From contig CAZJRB010000156.1 of NCBI GenBank assembly GCA_964547995.1, positions 1-13,899 on the forward strand: a DNA stretch of 13,899 nt, in the 5' to 3' direction. Source of the DNA: CAZJRB01 sp964547995 (GTDB lineage: Bacteria; Planctomycetota; Planctomycetia; Pirellulales; Thermoguttaceae). A program made the translations under genes and the position numbers. The notes below the pieces were generated by a model, which saw only the letters and a program-made list of their open reading frames with translations, was not told the origin of the DNA and ran no database searches. Positions 1 through 6,834 of this stretch are shown piece by piece (the stretch's first letter is position 1; every line of letters begins with the position of its first letter).

Positions 1-2381
1 TTCAGCAGGGCGTCCTCGGCCATCTTGATCTCGGTCTGGATCTCGACCAGCTCCTGGAGCATCGAAGGGTTCGAGAAATCCTGCTCGGGCAGCTTGCTCA
101 GGTCGGAGTGCAGATCCTTCATGAACTTGGCCCAGTCGTCCTCGGTGGCGGCCAGCCCCTTGAGTGCCTGCTTCTCCTCATCGGTGAAATCATCGACGGG
201 CGTCTTGGCCAGGTTCTCGGTTGCTTCGATCACCTTCTTCTGCTGTTCGAGAAATTCATCGAGTTTTTTGCGGGCCTCGTCGAGCTTCTCTCGGACGTCG
301 TCGGGCAGATCGTCGCCGGGGCGGCGTTCCATCTCGGCCAGGACGTCGCTTTGGGCCTGGCGGCACACGTCGAGCAGCTTCCGGAGCATGTCGATAATCC
401 GGTCCTGCGCGGCAACCAACTGCGGCACCGGGTGGTTGAACTCCTCCATGGCCCGGATCTTGATGAGCCGGTCGCAGATTTGGACGGCCTGGAGCATGTC
501 GCCGGTGGCGAGATTGTTCAACACGCGTTTGATCGTGAGGTATTCCTCGCGTTCCGTCTGGCTGATGCCCTTGACCAGGTTGGCCGAGTCGTGCTGGATG
601 GCGACCTGCATTGCCCGGGTTTCGTCGGCGAGTTGCGCCCGTTCGACCGGTTGCCGGCTCTTGAGGATTCCGGCTGTGCGGACGCGTGCGCGGACCTGCT
701 GTTCGAGAATCTTCCAGAGCGAGGCGCGGAGCCGGTCGAGCTGTTCGAGCGTGGCATTGGCTTCGGCGTCCTTGGCCACGAGCCGGATGGAGTGCCATCC
801 GCTGGCGGATTCCTGGGCCTTGAGCTTCAGCCCCCAATTGCTGTAGACCCGGCCGTCGCGGGCAACGGCCCGGATCATGACGGTTTGCCCCGGCTGGAAT
901 TTCCCGGGGTCGAGTTTTAGGGGGAATTCCCGCACGGCGGTGGTGCTCCGCTCGAAATCGGTCCACTGGCTCAGTGTGGTCGCCTTGCCGCCCCCGGCGG
1001 CCGTCTCTTCGTCGAGCGAGGTTTCTTTGATCTTCATCTCCAACCGCAGAAAGCCGACGCCGTGGTCGTCGCTTGCACGGATCTTCACCGGCACAGTGCT
1101 CCCGATGGCGGCGGAACTCTGCCGGGCCGGCTTCAGAAGCTGCACGCTCGGCGGCCGGTCCGCCAGGACATGGATGCGATTGACCCGCGGGTCGGGATCG
1201 GTGTGCCCGGCATCGTTCTCCATGTGTACCCGGAAGGTCGCGTCCTCGAACATCGGCAGCCGTTCGATCACCAGCAAATGGCCGTTTTCCTCGACGCGGC
1301 CCGCGTATTGCCGGTCCTCAACCTGGGCATGGCCCTTGGCCACGGGAACGGACGGGCGGATGTGCAGCTTCGCGACGGTGTATTGCGGGGCTTCCAGGTC
1401 GGCCTGCCGCCGGGTTACCGTCTCGTCGGGCTGGTTCAAATAGTGCGGGTAGTGGTAGGTGATTTCCACTTCCTGGATCGTCGGTTTCGCGCGGACGCCG
1501 ATCGTGTAGATCTGTGTCTGCGAATCGCCGATCTCCAGGCGGTAGGTGGCCGATTTCAGCACCGACGGCAACGTGAGGGCGTACTGCCGGCGGTCCGGAT
1601 CGGCCGCCATGGGCAACTCGGTTTCCTCCGCTTCGCCCTCTTCATTTTCGGATGTGACAAACAGCACGCCCTTGTGGGGCAGGTTGTCGGGGTTTCGGAT
1701 TTTGCCGGTGATTTCCACGCTGCTGTCCATCAACACCTCGATGTCGCCGGGCGTAACCTCGATTTGCCCGACCGTACCAACCGAGGGGACGAACTCCCAC
1801 GGCTTCAGCATCCGTTCGACGGTCGATCCCCAGCTTGGGATACTGAAGTAGCAGAACACGGCCGCCGCAACTAGCAGCAGGAGAAACACGATCGCTTCGA
1901 ACAGGTCGCGCGGGGTCTGCATGCAGAAGATGAATCGCTTCAGCCGGGACTGCTTCTTGGCCGCCTTGTCGAACCGCACGTCGGCGATTTCGGCGGCCGC
2001 CTGGTTCACCGCCGCCCGGCGAAAGGCCGCCCCGTCGCTCTCCGTATCCTCGCTGAGCTGGACGAGGTTGATCAGGTTGCTTCCCAGTTCGGGAGATTGC
2101 GATTCGACGCGCCGGGCGGTGGCCGCCATGGTCCGCTGCCCCCGAAGCAGCCGCCGGCCCACGACGAGAATCAGGATCGCATTGACGCCCAGCCACACGA
2201 AAAACAGACTGACCAGAATCATCTGCGAGAACCGCGCGTAGGCGTCGCCGAGCATGAACGCCAGCAACAGCGCAAGCGAAACGGCACACGCCAGAATCGT
2301 GGTGCTCAACAGGGTGCAAAACCACCACTTCTGGCGAGCGCCGTCGAGCCGGTCGAGCACCTTTTCCGCATCGGGGGGCAT
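1..2381 (-). CDS. Large DUF4175-like membrane protein with C-terminal coiled coil (partial, runs off left edge)
   Basis: An uninterrupted minus-strand frame of 793 codons is open to the window edge, so the C-terminus is missing. The start is the ATG at 2381, preceded by GGAAG about 6 nt upstream. Three hydrophobic segments are visible near residues 21-43, 52-74 and 161-181. A soluble, beta-rich region of Ig-like character follows (about 200-530). From about 540 onwards the protein is highly charged and helical, with likely coiled coil (for example the DEARKKLDEFLEQQKK stretch). This plan matches the very long DUF4175-like proteins that accompany MoxR/DUF58/VWA clusters in Planctomycetes, where they are inner-membrane proteins with a long extracytoplasmic part. 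The biochemical role is unknown. It is the last visible gene of the minus-strand arm, 62 nt after the coiled-coil gene. The family name is recalled from layout, not from a search; that the frame is coding is much surer than its name. Confidence 0.85.
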   Translation of the reverse strand, partial: MPPDAEKVLDRLDGARQKWWFCTLLSTTILACAVSLALLLAFMLGDAYARFSQMILVSLFFVWLGVNAILILVVGRRLLRGQRTMAATARRVESQSPELGSNLINLVQLSEDTESDGAAFRRAAVNQAAAEIADVRFDKAAKKQSRLKRFIFCMQTPRDLFEAIVFLLLLVAAAVFCYFSIPSWGSTVERMLKPWEFVPSVGTVGQIEVTPGDIEVLMDSSVEITGKIRNPDNLPHKGVLFVTSENEEGEAEETELPMAADPDRRQYALTLPSVLKSATYRLEIGDSQTQIYTIGVRAKPTIQEVEITYHYPHYLNQPDETVTRRQADLEAPQYTVAKLHIRPSVPVAKGHAQVEDRQYAGRVEENGHLLVIERLPMFEDATFRVHMENDAGHTDPDPRVNRIHVLADRPPSVQLLKPARQSSAAIGSTVPVKIRASDDHGVGFLRLEMKIKETSLDEETAAGGGKATTLSQWTDFERSTTAVREFPLKLDPGKFQPGQTVMIRAVARDGRVYSNWGLKLKAQESASGWHSIRLVAKDAEANATLEQLDRLRASLWKILEQQVRARVRTAGILKSRQPVERAQLADETRAMQVAIQHDSANLVKGISQTEREEYLTIKRVLNNLATGDMLQAVQICDRLIKIRAMEEFNHPVPQLVAAQDRIIDMLRKLLDVCRQAQSDVLAEMERRPGDDLPDDVREKLDEARKKLDEFLEQQKKVIEATENLAKTPVDDFTDEEKQALKGLAATEDDWAKFMKDLHSDLSKLPEQDFSNPSMLQELVEIQTEIKMAEDALL

Positions 2382-2443
2382 GAGCGCCTTCCGGTTGTTT
2401 CGGTTTCAGTTTTATAAAGCCGCCAGAACGCGGGCAGCACCGA
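2376..2443 (-). promoter_or_regulatory. Short leader of the large membrane protein gene, with GGAAG ribosome binding site and TTATAA motif
   Basis: Read on the minus strand, this gap carries GCGGCTTTATAA at 2423-2412, then 30 nt, then the ATG at 2381, with GGAAG just before the ATG. The same 12-mer stands 29 nt before the DUF4159 start. TTATAA could be a -10 element, which would give this gene its own promoter inside the arm. No clear -35 box is visible, so a shared repeat fragment is the alternative. Confidence 0.35.
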
Positions 2444-2653
2444 TTACGTGCCGCTACGAGCCGGAGAGCCGGCCCTCGCTTCGTATCGGGCAATCTCTTC
2501 CTTGAATTGGTTGATTCGCTTCTTGAGCGAACGCAACGTCAACTCGCGAACGTGTTCGTCGCCTGGCTCTTGCCGCTTGCTTTCGTAAAGTTGCTCTAGT
2601 TCGTGCAACTTCGCCTGGGTGTTCTCCCATTGGCGCCGGTTTTCAATGCTCAT
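2444..2653 (-). CDS. Small coiled-coil protein, probable partner of the DUF6932 protein
   Basis: This is a 69-residue, strongly charged, almost wholly helical protein. Two helices rich in Glu, Lys, Arg and Leu (about 3-28 and 38-61) are joined by a short Pro/Gly linker, which predicts a helical hairpin or coiled coil. There is no signal peptide or membrane segment. Its ATG at 2653 overlaps the TGA of the upstream gene (ATGA), so the two are probably translationally coupled and act together. From memory, similar small helical proteins with the pattern 'LxxLEExYE...RELTxRSLKxxINQxKEEIARYE' sit beside DUF6932 genes in many bacteria, some in toxin-antitoxin-like arrangements. A regulatory or neutralising role is inference. 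It ends 62 nt before the large membrane protein gene. Confidence 0.75.
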   Translation of the reverse strand: MSIENRRQWENTQAKLHELEQLYESKRQEPGDEHVRELTLRSLKKRINQFKEEIARYEARAGSPARSGT

Positions 2654-3051
2654 GGCATTACCTCGATCATTCCCTTGGGGACCAAATCTCGATCGGTCGC
2701 AAAGGTCTTCTCCGTGAACTGCTGGAAGCCTTCCTGGTCCACCAATTCCATATTGACAAACGGCAAACCGCTGAGCAATTCTGTTTCGGCGGCTTCATCG
2801 CGAGGGAACCCCGTCCCAACAAGCAGGACACAATCCACGTCATTCGGTTCCAGTTTATCGGTAACAAAGCTGCCGTTGACAACGATCCGCAGGACGCCCG
2901 CCCGCCGCGCCAGTTCAACCAGCCAACGCAACGACTCCATCTGCACCCGCCGCAATTGCGACTCCCGCCCAAATCGTGCGTGAATCTCGTCCACGGTGGC
3001 CCCGTGCAGGCCCGGTGGCAGGTAGCCCTCGTCATTCAATGCTGGAATCAC
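2650..3051 (-). CDS. DUF6932 / nucleotidyltransferase-like protein
   Basis: This is a 133-residue cytoplasmic protein. The N-terminus IPALNDEGYLPPGLHGAT, followed by a short helix containing ARFG, is typical of the DUF6932 family. Residues 59-76 (NGSFVTDKLEPNDVDCVL) form the nucleotidyltransferase signature: Gly60-Ser61, then Asp71-x-Asp73 as likely metal ligands. A third acidic residue may be Glu102. Family members of this size resemble MNT-type minimal nucleotidyltransferases found in toxin-antitoxin and defence loci; no substrate can be assigned. The start is taken as GTG at 3051, which follows an in-frame TAG; the ribosome binding site is weak (TTGGA). It lies 35 nt after the DUF4159 stop and overlaps the small coiled-coil gene by 4 nt. 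GC is visibly lower than in the neighbouring Bat-type genes, which fits a later insertion. Confidence 0.8.
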   Translation of the reverse strand: MIPALNDEGYLPPGLHGATVDEIHARFGRESQLRRVQMESLRWLVELARRAGVLRIVVNGSFVTDKLEPNDVDCVLLVGTGFPRDEAAETELLSGLPFVNMELVDQEGFQQFTEKTFATDRDLVPKGMIEVMP

Positions 3052-3086
3052 CGTCTATTCCAAGGGTGGCCATGGAAACTTCTGTA

Positions 3087-4643
3087 CTAGTGCGTTATCG
3101 CGTAGACAATCGCGTTGGTCCCGATTTTCAATGCCGAGTCGTCCTTCAAGCCGTAACTGTAGGCATGCGGAAACTGCTCCCAGCCGTTCCCCAGATCGAA
3201 GCGGCTGTAGACGACTGCCAGCTTGCCGTCGATGCTGATCCCCTCCAGTTCCGGCGACTGCTTCGGTCCGAAATCTTCGCGGACCCTGGGCGTGTAGTCG
3301 ACTCGCTTGATTTCGTTGTGGCAATTGTATAGCGGGTGGTCGGCTGGAATATCCTCGAGTTTCGAATCGGGAAGGACTCCTTTGATCTCGCGGCGGAAGG
3401 CCCCGTCGAAGGTCAGACGCCCGCAGCAGGCGTCGGCCAGCAGGATTCCGCCCGCCTTCAAGTAACGCTGGAGCCGAGCCGCCTCTTCTTTGCTGAAGAC
3501 GAACTCGCGGTGCCCGGTCATGTACAACAGCGGGTAGGTCATCGTCTTCGGATCGGTAAGGCGGACGTTCTGCCGCTTGAACTTCACTTCCATCGTGGAA
3601 TTATCCCGGGCGTACTTCAGCAAGTTGTGGACGGCCGACGGGTCGGGGTCCCAATCGCCGCCGTGCATTACTTGGGCGAAGACGAAATCATCGCGGCTCG
3701 GGGTCGTCGCCTCGTGATAGACCTTGGTCGTACTCAGGAACCGGCCGAGCTGGAAGGTGCCCAGGACATACGTGATGATGTTGGCCCCGACCTGGCGTGC
3801 CTCGGGGATCACGACGCGAAGCCCGCGCGGGTGCTCGTGCCCGTCCCAGCCGCACGTCATGTCGTTCGGCGAGAAAATCACGCCGCTGCGGCAGCCGAAA
3901 TCGATCGTCTCCAGACACGGCTTGCCCTTGTACGTCGATCCGTCCGCCTTCTTGTACGTCAGGTCGCCCAGCTTGTAGTACGACGCGAGGATCGGGTCGT
4001 CGGGCAGGATCTTCCGCAGCGGGCGGCCGGGGAAGATCAACGCGATCTCGCGGCGGAACGAGTCGCCGAAATCCTTCCAGCCGCAGCAGGCGTCGGCAAG
4101 GATGGTTCCCCCGTCCATGACATACCGCGCAAGCCGGCTGCGGACTTCGTCGTTAAGGGTGAACTTGTTGTGCCCGGCCATCAGCACCACCGGCAGCTCA
4201 CGCGGATCGAACGAGAAGTGGGCGAAATCGGCCTCGATCGCGCGGTACTTGATGCCCATCTTTTCGGCCGTCCAACCCAACAGCGTGTTGACGTCGGCCG
4301 GGTCGGTCATCCAGTCGCGGTACTTCACCCGCTTGCCGTCCTGCGTGGCCCAGCGGACCGGGCCCATCGACATTTTGCCGATCAGCGCGGGCGGGCTCGG
4401 CGGCTTCTTCTTCTCGCTACGGCGAAGCGGCGTCACCGGCAACGGCAACGGGGCAAATGACTCGCCCGCCGTGCGGTGCTGCTTCTTGGCCTTCGGCGGC
4501 GGGCCGCAACTGACCGGCCCCGAGTTGTCTTCCGCCCCCCAGGAGAACGTCGGGATATTGGCCGCCGACGTTGCGCCGCCGACGATAGTGGTCAACCCAA
4601 TCTTCTCCATGAATTTCCGCCGAGAGAGATCTGCCCGGTTCAT
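3087..4643 (-). CDS. Tat-signal protein with two tandem DUF4159 domains
   Basis: This is a 518-residue protein. The N-terminus has a twin-arginine motif (SRRKFM, residues 7-12) followed by a weakly hydrophobic stretch to about 30, so folded export by Tat is likely. A Pro/Lys-rich linker (about 45-90) leads to two copies of DUF4159, roughly 95-300 and 315-518. The repeat period is exactly 220 residues: MAGHNKF 155-161 matches MTGHREF 375-381, ADACCG 183-188 matches 403-408, and FRREI 196-200 matches 416-420. DUF4159 has a glutamine-amidotransferase-like fold and is found with MoxR, DUF58 and VWA genes; no enzymatic activity is established. The ATG at 4643 has AAGGAA 7 nt upstream. It is the first gene of the minus arm. 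One-domain homologues are the usual form as far as I recall, so the duplication is of note. Confidence 0.92.
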   Translation of the reverse strand: MNRADLSRRKFMEKIGLTTIVGGATSAANIPTFSWGAEDNSGPVSCGPPPKAKKQHRTAGESFAPLPLPVTPLRRSEKKKPPSPPALIGKMSMGPVRWATQDGKRVKYRDWMTDPADVNTLLGWTAEKMGIKYRAIEADFAHFSFDPRELPVVLMAGHNKFTLNDEVRSRLARYVMDGGTILADACCGWKDFGDSFRREIALIFPGRPLRKILPDDPILASYYKLGDLTYKKADGSTYKGKPCLETIDFGCRSGVIFSPNDMTCGWDGHEHPRGLRVVIPEARQVGANIITYVLGTFQLGRFLSTTKVYHEATTPSRDDFVFAQVMHGGDWDPDPSAVHNLLKYARDNSTMEVKFKRQNVRLTDPKTMTYPLLYMTGHREFVFSKEEAARLQRYLKAGGILLADACCGRLTFDGAFRREIKGVLPDSKLEDIPADHPLYNCHNEIKRVDYTPRVREDFGPKQSPELEGISIDGKLAVVYSRFDLGNGWEQFPHAYSYGLKDDSALKIGTNAIVYAITH

Positions 4644-4672
4644 GGCATCGTTCCTTAATCTGGGTTATTGTC

Positions 4673-4684
4673 TTATAAAGCCGC
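4673..4684 (-). promoter_or_regulatory. GCGGCTTTATAA motif upstream of the DUF4159 gene (possible -10)
   Basis: The 12-mer is identical to the one at 2412-2423, and each stands about 30 nt before a start codon on the minus strand (29 and 30 nt). Here it directly abuts a perfect palindrome (4682-4698). TTATAA would be an acceptable -10 element; no -35 match is visible at the normal distance. It may instead be the end of a dispersed repeat. Confidence 0.35.
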
Positions 4685-4698
4685 GACCGTTGGTCGCG
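4682..4698. repeat. Perfect palindrome CGCGACC-GTT-GGTCGCG
   Basis: Two 7-bp arms match exactly around a 3-nt spacer. On the minus strand it is followed at once by GCTTTATAAG, so it sits in the likely promoter or leader region of the DUF4159 gene. It could form a stable hairpin, bind a dimeric regulator, or be a dispersed REP-like repeat. The 3-nt spacer recurs in other palindromes of this window. Confidence 0.6.
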
Positions 4699-4964
4699 CC
4701 CCGCATCAAGTGCGAAGCTGCAAGCGGCCCTATAGAATCCTCCACCTATAATTGTCCCGGAAAGGGGGGCCCAAAGTCAAGTCGCCGTCCGCCGCATCTT
4801 ATTCGCACCCCCCAAACGGCAGGCAAAGGTGCATGCCAACTCACAATAAGTTCTGGATACACCGGGCACGCGAAGGTCGGTATGACATGCCAATCCCCCA
4901 CCCCCGCGCGAAAGCCGGGCCGGACGCAAGCCACTGCACGCCAATAACTTACGTCTCGCCACGA

Positions 4965-4977
4965 CCGTGTCCCACGG
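4965..4977. repeat. Short palindrome CCGTG-TCC-CACGG
   Basis: Five exact base pairs around a 3-nt spacer lie upstream of the first retropepsin gene, and the outer bases pair imperfectly. The spacer TCC is the same as in the palindromes at 6563-6579 and 6786-6802. On its own it is weak; it is listed because of that resemblance. Confidence 0.35.
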
Positions 4978-5067
4978 CCGTCGCATGTTGCAAAATGGCG
5001 GTATTGGAGGTATTATGCGGGAGAAGATTCGTTGACCACAACGACTCGCGCTATTAGCGGGGCGACC

Positions 5068-5436
5068 ATGGGTACATTCCACGTAGGCTGCAAGGTCGAA
5101 AATACTGTTGATCGGTCGAGGTCGCTTCGGGTTCCGAAGCTCCGGGTTGACATCGGTAGTGAGTATACATGGATACCGGCGGCAAGACTCGAGAAGATCG
5201 GTATCGGGAGAGAGAAAAAGGACATGGCCTTTGTCATGGCCAACGGTGAAGTGGTGACCCGGAGCGTGGGGTTTGCAATCCTGCGCGTCGGCAAGGCCTT
5301 TACGATCGATGAGGTCGTCTTTGCGGAGAAGGGTGATCTACTGCTCCTTGGCGCGCGGACCTTGGAAGGGTTGAATTTGAGAGTAGACTCAACCAGAAAG
5401 AAACTCGTTGCCGCCGGCCCCCTTCCCGCCGCCTGA
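5068..5436 (+). CDS. Retropepsin-like (clan AA) aspartic protease, first of a pair
   Basis: This is a 122-residue protein, the usual size for a single-lobed retropepsin-like protease that must dimerise to form an active site. The catalytic loop is at residues 28-31 but reads D-I-G-S rather than D-T-G-S/A; Asp28 itself is present. The C-terminal part has the expected hydrophobic-hydrophobic-Gly motif (LLLLGARTLEGLNL) that packs under the active site. No signal peptide or membrane segment is seen, so it should be cytoplasmic. The ATG at 5068 is preferred because family members start close to MGTF; an in-frame TTG at 5032 would add 12 residues without family support. The ribosome binding site is poor (GCGGGG). 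It is 26 nt upstream of a second member of the same superfamily. Activity with Ile29 is uncertain. Confidence 0.82.
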   Translation: MGTFHVGCKVENTVDRSRSLRVPKLRVDIGSEYTWIPAARLEKIGIGREKKDMAFVMANGEVVTRSVGFAILRVGKAFTIDEVVFAEKGDLLLLGARTLEGLNLRVDSTRKKLVAAGPLPAA

Positions 5437-5462
5437 TCTGTAACAGATGTGAGGACGAAATA

Positions 5463-5843
5463 ATGGGCTTGGTCTATGCCGATATCGAACTGGCCAATCC
5501 GAAGAACGACGATTTGAAGCCGATCAACGTCAAGGCACTCGTGGATACGGGAGCCATGACAATCTGCGTTCCCGAACATGTCGCTGTGCAACTCCAGCTT
5601 GAAGAGATCGATCGGAGGGAAGTCAAGACGGCGGACGAGAAGTTGCACCTGGTGCCGTACGTGGGACCGCTGCAGATCCGGTTCGAGAACCGCACCTGCT
5701 TCACGGGGGCCCTGGTAATTGGGGAATCCGTGCTCATGGGCGCGGTGCCGATGGAGGACATGGACCTGGTGATTTGTCCATCGACACAGTCGGTGACCGT
5801 TAATCCCGAGAGCCCGAATATCCCGTCGGCGATTGTCAAATAG
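5463..5843 (+). CDS. Retropepsin-like (clan AA) aspartic protease, second of a pair
   Basis: This 126-residue protein has an intact D-T-G-A loop at residues 28-31 (LVDTGAMTICVPEH). The later motif LMGAVPMEDMDLVI and the ending TVNPESPNIPSAIVK are typical of the short bacterial clan AA aspartic protease family. It lacks a signal peptide and should act as a dimer in the cytoplasm. The ATG at 5463 has GAGGA 7 nt upstream, a good site. It follows the first protease by 26 nt and precedes the secreted-protein gene by 36 nt, so the three are probably one transcript. The pair is diverged (different termini and linkers), so a recent duplication is unlikely. Substrates are unknown; these genes are often found scattered and near toxin-antitoxin-type genes. 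Confidence 0.88.
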   Translation: MGLVYADIELANPKNDDLKPINVKALVDTGAMTICVPEHVAVQLQLEEIDRREVKTADEKLHLVPYVGPLQIRFENRTCFTGALVIGESVLMGAVPMEDMDLVICPSTQSVTVNPESPNIPSAIVK

Positions 5844-5879
5844 AGCTCACGCCGACGCACCGCTCGCAAGGAGATTCCG

Positions 5880-6560
5880 ATGTCCCGTGCATTTCTCGGT
5901 CCTGTGTTTATTACTGCTGTCTTGATCTGCGGGGGGTCGGACATACCTGGCGCCGCCGAGCCGCCGGCGATCAACCCTTTTGGCCCGCGGCCGACGGTCC
6001 AGCAAGATTCGTTCCCCGGCTATGTCGAACTGTCCGACGGCACGATCCGGCCGGGCAACGTCTACCTCACACGCGACAAGCGGCTGAAAATCTTCGACCA
6101 AGAGATGAAGCGCCAGCGCGAAGTCCCCTTGAAGGTAGTCAAGCAGATCGAGTGCCGCGTGAAGAAGGAGTGGATGGAGAAGGAGTGGAAGTTCAAGGAG
6201 TTGGCCAGCGACGAGAAGATGTATACCGGCCGTACCTACCCGGTCCGTGAATACGCCCACCAGATCACCCTGAACGACGACCGGAAGATCACCGGCCCGC
6301 TCTCGGGGCTCGTTTACGTCCAGCCGTTGATGTCTTCATCACCGGGCGAGCGGACGGCCGTGCCCCCGAAGGCCGAGCGATACCTGTTCCACCAGCGCCA
6401 GAAGGGCAACATCGGCGACAAGCTCGAATCGGTCGTCTACGTCCGCTTCGTCCGCCTCGGCGAAGAGGCCCTGGCCGAAGGGCAAAAGAAGCTGGCCGAA
6501 AAAGAAGCCGCCAAGGAGAAGGCCAAACAGAAGAGTAAACCGTTGTCGCAAGAAAAGTAG
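5880..6560 (+). CDS. Secreted protein of unknown function
   Basis: This is a 226-residue protein with an N-terminal signal peptide: hydrophobic residues 5-18 and a likely cleavage after Ala26 (PGAA-EPP). Cys17 does not sit in a good lipobox, so it is probably not a lipoprotein. The mature part begins with a Pro-rich stretch, then a beta-rich segment (YVELSDGTIRPGNVYLTRD) and a basic region with many Lys and Trp residues. The C-terminus (about 195-226) is a Lys/Glu/Ala-rich helix. I do not recognise a named family. The ATG at 5880 has AAGGAG 6 nt upstream. The last Lys codon and the stop lie inside the left end of a palindromic repeat (6554-6585), so the natural C-terminus may have been replaced when the repeat arrived. 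Confidence 0.82.
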   Translation: MSRAFLGPVFITAVLICGGSDIPGAAEPPAINPFGPRPTVQQDSFPGYVELSDGTIRPGNVYLTRDKRLKIFDQEMKRQREVPLKVVKQIECRVKKEWMEKEWKFKELASDEKMYTGRTYPVREYAHQITLNDDRKITGPLSGLVYVQPLMSSSPGERTAVPPKAERYLFHQRQKGNIGDKLESVVYVRFVRLGEEALAEGQKKLAEKEAAKEKAKQKSKPLSQEK

Positions 6561-6811
6561 CAGGCACACTCCGTGTGCCGTCCGCAGAAGTACCAGACAC
6601 ACGGAGAGCTTGTGAGTTTGTTGCAGAGCGAGTTCCGACTGAATAAGAGCACAAAAGGGGCACCCGCCCCCGGACTTAGTTCGTTTGGTTATGGGCCGGG
6701 GGCAGGTGCCCCCTCCTTTTTTCGTAGTTTCCACCGCCGGATAACACACGGAGAAGCTGTGAGTTTTTTGGCACCACCGGCGGACAGCACACTCCGTGTG
6801 CCTGCTACTTT
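6554..6811. repeat. Composite palindromic repeat element with 32-bp inverted ends
   Basis: The ends 6554-6585 and 6780-6811 are inverted copies with 28 of 32 positions equal. Each end is itself a palindrome (GGCACAC-TCC-GTGTGCC, and an imperfect form on the right). Inside are two directly repeated blocks starting ACACACGGAGA (6597-6620 and 6744-6769), and in the middle a long G/C hairpin (6657-6712). It has no coding capacity and no recognised transposase, so it resembles a MITE-like or nested REP-like element. It overlaps the last codon and stop of the upstream gene and ends 23 nt before the VWA gene. Confidence 0.7.
6657..6722 (+). terminator. Long G/C hairpin followed by a T run, terminator-like
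   Basis: Arms 6657-6673 and 6696-6712 pair at 16 of 17 positions around a 22-nt loop. The right arm is followed by CTCC and six T (6717-6722). Four A precede the left arm, so it could also work on the other strand. It would separate the protease/secreted-protein transcript from the VWA operon. Because it lies within a repeat element, terminator function may be incidental. Confidence 0.6.
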
Positions 6812-6834
6812 GACATTCAACTGACCCAACCGAC

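Larger units (their letters stand above)
4644..5067. other. Divergent intergenic region between the two arms
   Basis: These 424 bases carry no convincing gene. The region should hold promoters for both the DUF4159 arm (left) and the protease genes (right). It contains the GCGGCTTTATAA motif 29 nt before the DUF4159 start, a 7-bp palindrome at 4682-4698, a smaller one at 4965-4977, and a perfect TATAAT at 4747-4752 without a -35 box. GGAGG at 5006-5010 precedes a 6-codon frame (5015-5035). Nothing resembling a tRNA or a known riboswitch was recognised. Confidence 0.6.

Noticed and set aside
25..920. Long plus-strand open frames over the giant-protein gene
   Set aside because: They are antisense to a continuous 793-codon minus-strand frame with membrane segments and coiled coil, have unusual Ser/Arg-rich composition, and lack ribosome binding sites.
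3336..4460. A 374-codon plus-strand open frame
   Set aside because: It is antisense to the DUF4159 gene, whose duplicated domains and Tat signal make it clearly the coding strand.
4747..4752. Perfect TATAAT on the plus strand
   Set aside because: There is no -35 box at 16-18 nt and it is about 320 nt from the first plus-strand start, so it was not called as a promoter.
6554..6811. CRISPR array
   Set aside because: The repeats are inverted or nested and are not evenly spaced by unique spacers, and no cas genes are nearby.
6810..6815. TTGACA just before the VWA gene
   Set aside because: A -10 box at normal spacing would fall at or after the GTG start, and no match is present there.
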